Positions 62,001 through 64,000 of a DNA stretch of 64,000 nt are shown here, in pieces. Location of the stretch: assembly GCF_002118315.1 (NCBI RefSeq), contig NZ_MTSZ01000004.1:62001-126000 (forward strand), in the 5' to 3' direction. The notes under the pieces were generated by a model. The model was not told the origin of the DNA and searched no databases. It saw nothing but the letters and a program-made list of their open reading frames with translations. The DNA is from Kiloniella majae. GTDB lineage: Bacteria > Pseudomonadota > Alphaproteobacteria > Kiloniellales > Kiloniellaceae. Both the position numbers and the translations under genes were made by a program. Every line of letters begins with the position of its first letter. Positions within the stretch are counted from its first letter, which is position 1.

Positions 62001-63864
62001 TGTGTTCGGGAACGGAATGTTGCTGTCTGATCAGACCAAGCTTGTCGGTGCCTTTAACCATCTTCATATCTTTGTTGATCCTGATCCGGATGTGACGAAA
62101 TCCTTTGCTGAACGCAAGCGTCTTTTTGATCTGCCGCGTTCGTCCTGGACAGACTATAACGAGAAACTGATCTCCAAAGGCGGCGGGATTTTTGATCGTA
62201 ACGCCAAGTCTTTGAAGATCAGTCCGGAAGTAAAAGCGCTGTTTGGTATTACCGAAGACGAATTGGCCCCCAATGATTTGCTTCGCGCTATGCTGAAATC
62301 AGAGGCCGAATTACTCTGGTTCGGGGGCATCGGAACCTATGTGAAGCATTCCAGCGAAACCAATGGTGATGCCGGGGATCGTGCCAATGATGCCCTGCGT
62401 CTCAATGGTAAGGAGCTGCGGTGCAAGGTCGTGGGTGAGGGTGCCAATCTGGGCATGACCCACCGGGCTCGTATTGAGTTCGCGCAAAATGGTGGCCGTG
62501 TGAATGCTGACTTCCTGGATAATTCGGCGGGTGTCGATTGTTCTGATCACGAAGTTAATATCAAGATTTTGCTCGGTGCTGTCGAACAAGACGGTGATAT
62601 GACTCGCAAACAGCGTGACAAGCTACTGGAATCCATGACTGATGAGGTTGGTGATCTGGTTTTGCGCGATAACTATCTGCAAAGTCAGGCCATCTCGGTC
62701 ACGGCCAATATTGGCGGGCGCTTGCTTGACCGTATTGCCCGCTATATGCGGTCTTTGGAAAAACAAGGTCTGCTGAACCGTGCAATTGAGTTCCTGCCTG
62801 ATGATGAGATGGTTCTCGAGCGCATGAAGCAGGGTCTTGGTTTTGAACGGCCAGAGCTTGCGACCCTTATGTCCTATAGCAAGATTTCTCTCTATGACGA
62901 ATTATTAAGCTCTAACCTGCCTGATGATTCCTATATGGAAGATACGCTGATTGACTATTTCCCCACGGCCTTGCGGAAAAAGTTTACCAAGCAGATTGGC
63001 GAGCATCGCCTGCGTCGTGAAATTATTGCCACGGCGGTGACCAATGACATGATCAACCGGGTTGGTATTACCTTTGTCTATGAGGTGAAAGAAAAAACCG
63101 GCATGGCGTCATGCGACATTGCACGGGCCTATACCATCGCCCGTGAAGTGTTTGATATGAATTCGTTGTTCGCGATGATCGAAGGACTGGATAACAAAGC
63201 ACCTGCGTCCCTTCAGGCAACGCTCCTGGCCGAATGTGGTCGTTTGATTGAACAGGGGACTGTCTGGTTCCTGCGTCATGGGGCTCATCCGCTTGATATC
63301 CGTAAAGAGGTCAATTCCTATGGTAAGGAAGTTGGCACCATTGCGGATCAACTGGAAAAACTGCTGTCCAAGGAAAACACGGCGCTTCTGAAAAAGAAAA
63401 TCGCCAACTTCAAAGGACAGGGTGTTCCGGCTGATATTGCCAAACGGATAGCGGGTCTGCGTCTTTTGACACCGGCCTGTGATATCGTCCGTCTTGCCCA
63501 TACCCTGAAAATGCCCGTGGATACGGTTGGCAGTACCTACTTCTCTATCGGGGAACGCTACGGCTTTGATTGGTTGCGCAGTGCTGCCGGTCGTCTGCCA
63601 AGTGAATCTGCATGGGATAAACTAGCTGTAACGGCAATTGTAGATGATCTCTATGGTCATCAGGGTGAATTGACATCTCGCGTACTTGAGGCAGCTGGAA
63701 AAACCGACCGTGTCGAAGCGGCAATCAAAGAGTGGGCTGAATCCAAACGCCCACTGGTAAACCGGACGGAACAGATCCTCGCGGAATTGAACGCCGCCGG
63801 AAAGCCGGATTACGCCATGTTGGCTGTGGCCAACCGCCAGCTCAAAAACATGGTATCTTCTTAG
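59029..63864 (+). CDS. NAD-specific glutamate dehydrogenase, large (180-kDa) type
   Basis: This 1611-residue enzyme catalyses NAD-dependent oxidative deamination of glutamate to 2-oxoglutarate and ammonium. The length and architecture match the GDH-180 class: a long N-terminal regulatory region with ACT-like modules ([22 protein letters not shown] at ~90-112), then the catalytic core ([21 protein letters not shown] and [30 protein letters not shown], ~800-850), the NAD-binding half ([52 protein letters not shown]) and a helical C-terminal domain. The ATG has GAGGAAAG upstream. A perfect palindromic terminator follows at 63901-63932. The role is probably amino-acid catabolism. Confidence 0.97.
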   Translation: [1611 protein letters not shown]

Positions 63865-63900
63865 GGGTAACTTCGTTACGTTTATTTAGGACTTAAATCT

Positions 63901-63932
63901 AAAGGCCAGCTTCAATATTGAAGCTGGCCTTT
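63901..63932. terminator. Bidirectional palindromic terminator after the glutamate dehydrogenase gene
   Basis: AAAGGCCAGCTTCAAT (63901-63916) and its exact reverse complement (63917-63932) form a 32-nt perfect palindrome, GC-rich at the base and flanked by A- and T-tracts on both sides. It can end transcription in either direction. Confidence 0.9.
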
Positions 63933-63972
63933 ATTATGGCTGATACGTATGTAAGTCGCGGTTCACATAGGG

Positions 63973-63999
63973 AAAAAGGCCGATGCAACCGCACCGACC
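63973..63999 (-). terminator. Minus-strand terminator of a gene beyond the window
   Basis: On the minus strand GGTCGGTGC (63991-63999), a 4-nt loop and GCATCGGCC (63978-63986) form a 9-bp stem with two G-U pairs, followed by TTTTTCCC. It must terminate a minus-strand gene located to the right of 64000, and it closely resembles the porin terminator at 8036-8059. Confidence 0.75.
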
Positions 64000-64000
64000 T

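Overview
The window looks like chromosomal DNA of a free-living alphaproteobacterium. Supporting signs are the mnmG-rsmG-parA-parB-holA order, a DUF3576 lipoprotein beside leuS, a DUF2842 protein, a 180-kDa-type NAD glutamate dehydrogenase, a solitary class III adenylate cyclase and COQ6/UbiH-type hydroxylase. GC content is moderate by eye. A Rhodospirillales/Kiloniellales/Sneathiellales-like lineage is my guess from gene content, not a proven placement. Two parS-like palindromes inside rsmG suggest the left edge is near the replication origin.

Layout. 1-3.1 kb: end of mnmG, rsmG (with parS sites), parA, parB. 3.1-9.2 kb (minus): leuS-lptE-holA, a DUF3576 lipoprotein and a general porin. 9.5-14.8 kb: sulfotransferase, YggS-type PLP protein, two poorly known proteins, an L,D-transpeptidase-like protein, and GTP cyclohydrolase II fused to a degenerate RibB-like domain. 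15.3-18.4 kb (plus): response regulator, metallo-beta-lactamase-fold hydrolase and membrane adenylate cyclase, a compact signalling group. 18.4-30.05 kb (minus): an almost gapless run with five glycosyltransferases, a histidine phosphatase, a PH-like membrane protein and an Opp/Dpp-type importer lacking its binding protein. 30.4-33.7 kb (plus, divergent): an unusual 905-residue ABC exporter-like protein with a degenerate, enlarged nucleotide-binding domain, then a stand-alone cyclic-nucleotide-binding protein. 33.8-43 kb: xthA, a likely small RNA, a class I glutamine amidotransferase, a fatty acid hydroxylase, lolA, ftsK, an aminotransferase and amtB. 43.4-49.7 kb: tamA-tamB. 49.9-55.9 kb: ubiquinone hydroxylase, TetR regulator, DUF971, Trm112, Lon-N, CnoX-like thioredoxin and a ProX-like deacylase. 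56-64 kb: tRNA-Gly(GCC), an SBP_bac_3 protein, small alphaproteobacterial proteins and the large glutamate dehydrogenase.

The most unusual parts are these. (1) The 18.4-33.7 kb locus: a divergent glycosyltransferase operon facing an ABC exporter-like protein in which every catalytic NBD motif is altered and a Q-loop/NxLFG segment occurs three times, followed by a cNMP sensor. I infer an undescribed glycan or glycolipid assembly/export system under cyclic-nucleotide control. (2) Two structured RNAs on the minus strand (about 34.74-34.87 kb and the amtB 3' UTR at 41.44-41.63 kb), both hairpin chains with C-rich, anti-Shine-Dalgarno-like loops and ending in intrinsic terminators. (3) Two long perfect AT-rich inverted repeats, upstream of xthA and between amtB and tamA.

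Housekeeping functions dominate elsewhere. I see no insertion sequence, prophage, CRISPR array or rRNA gene.
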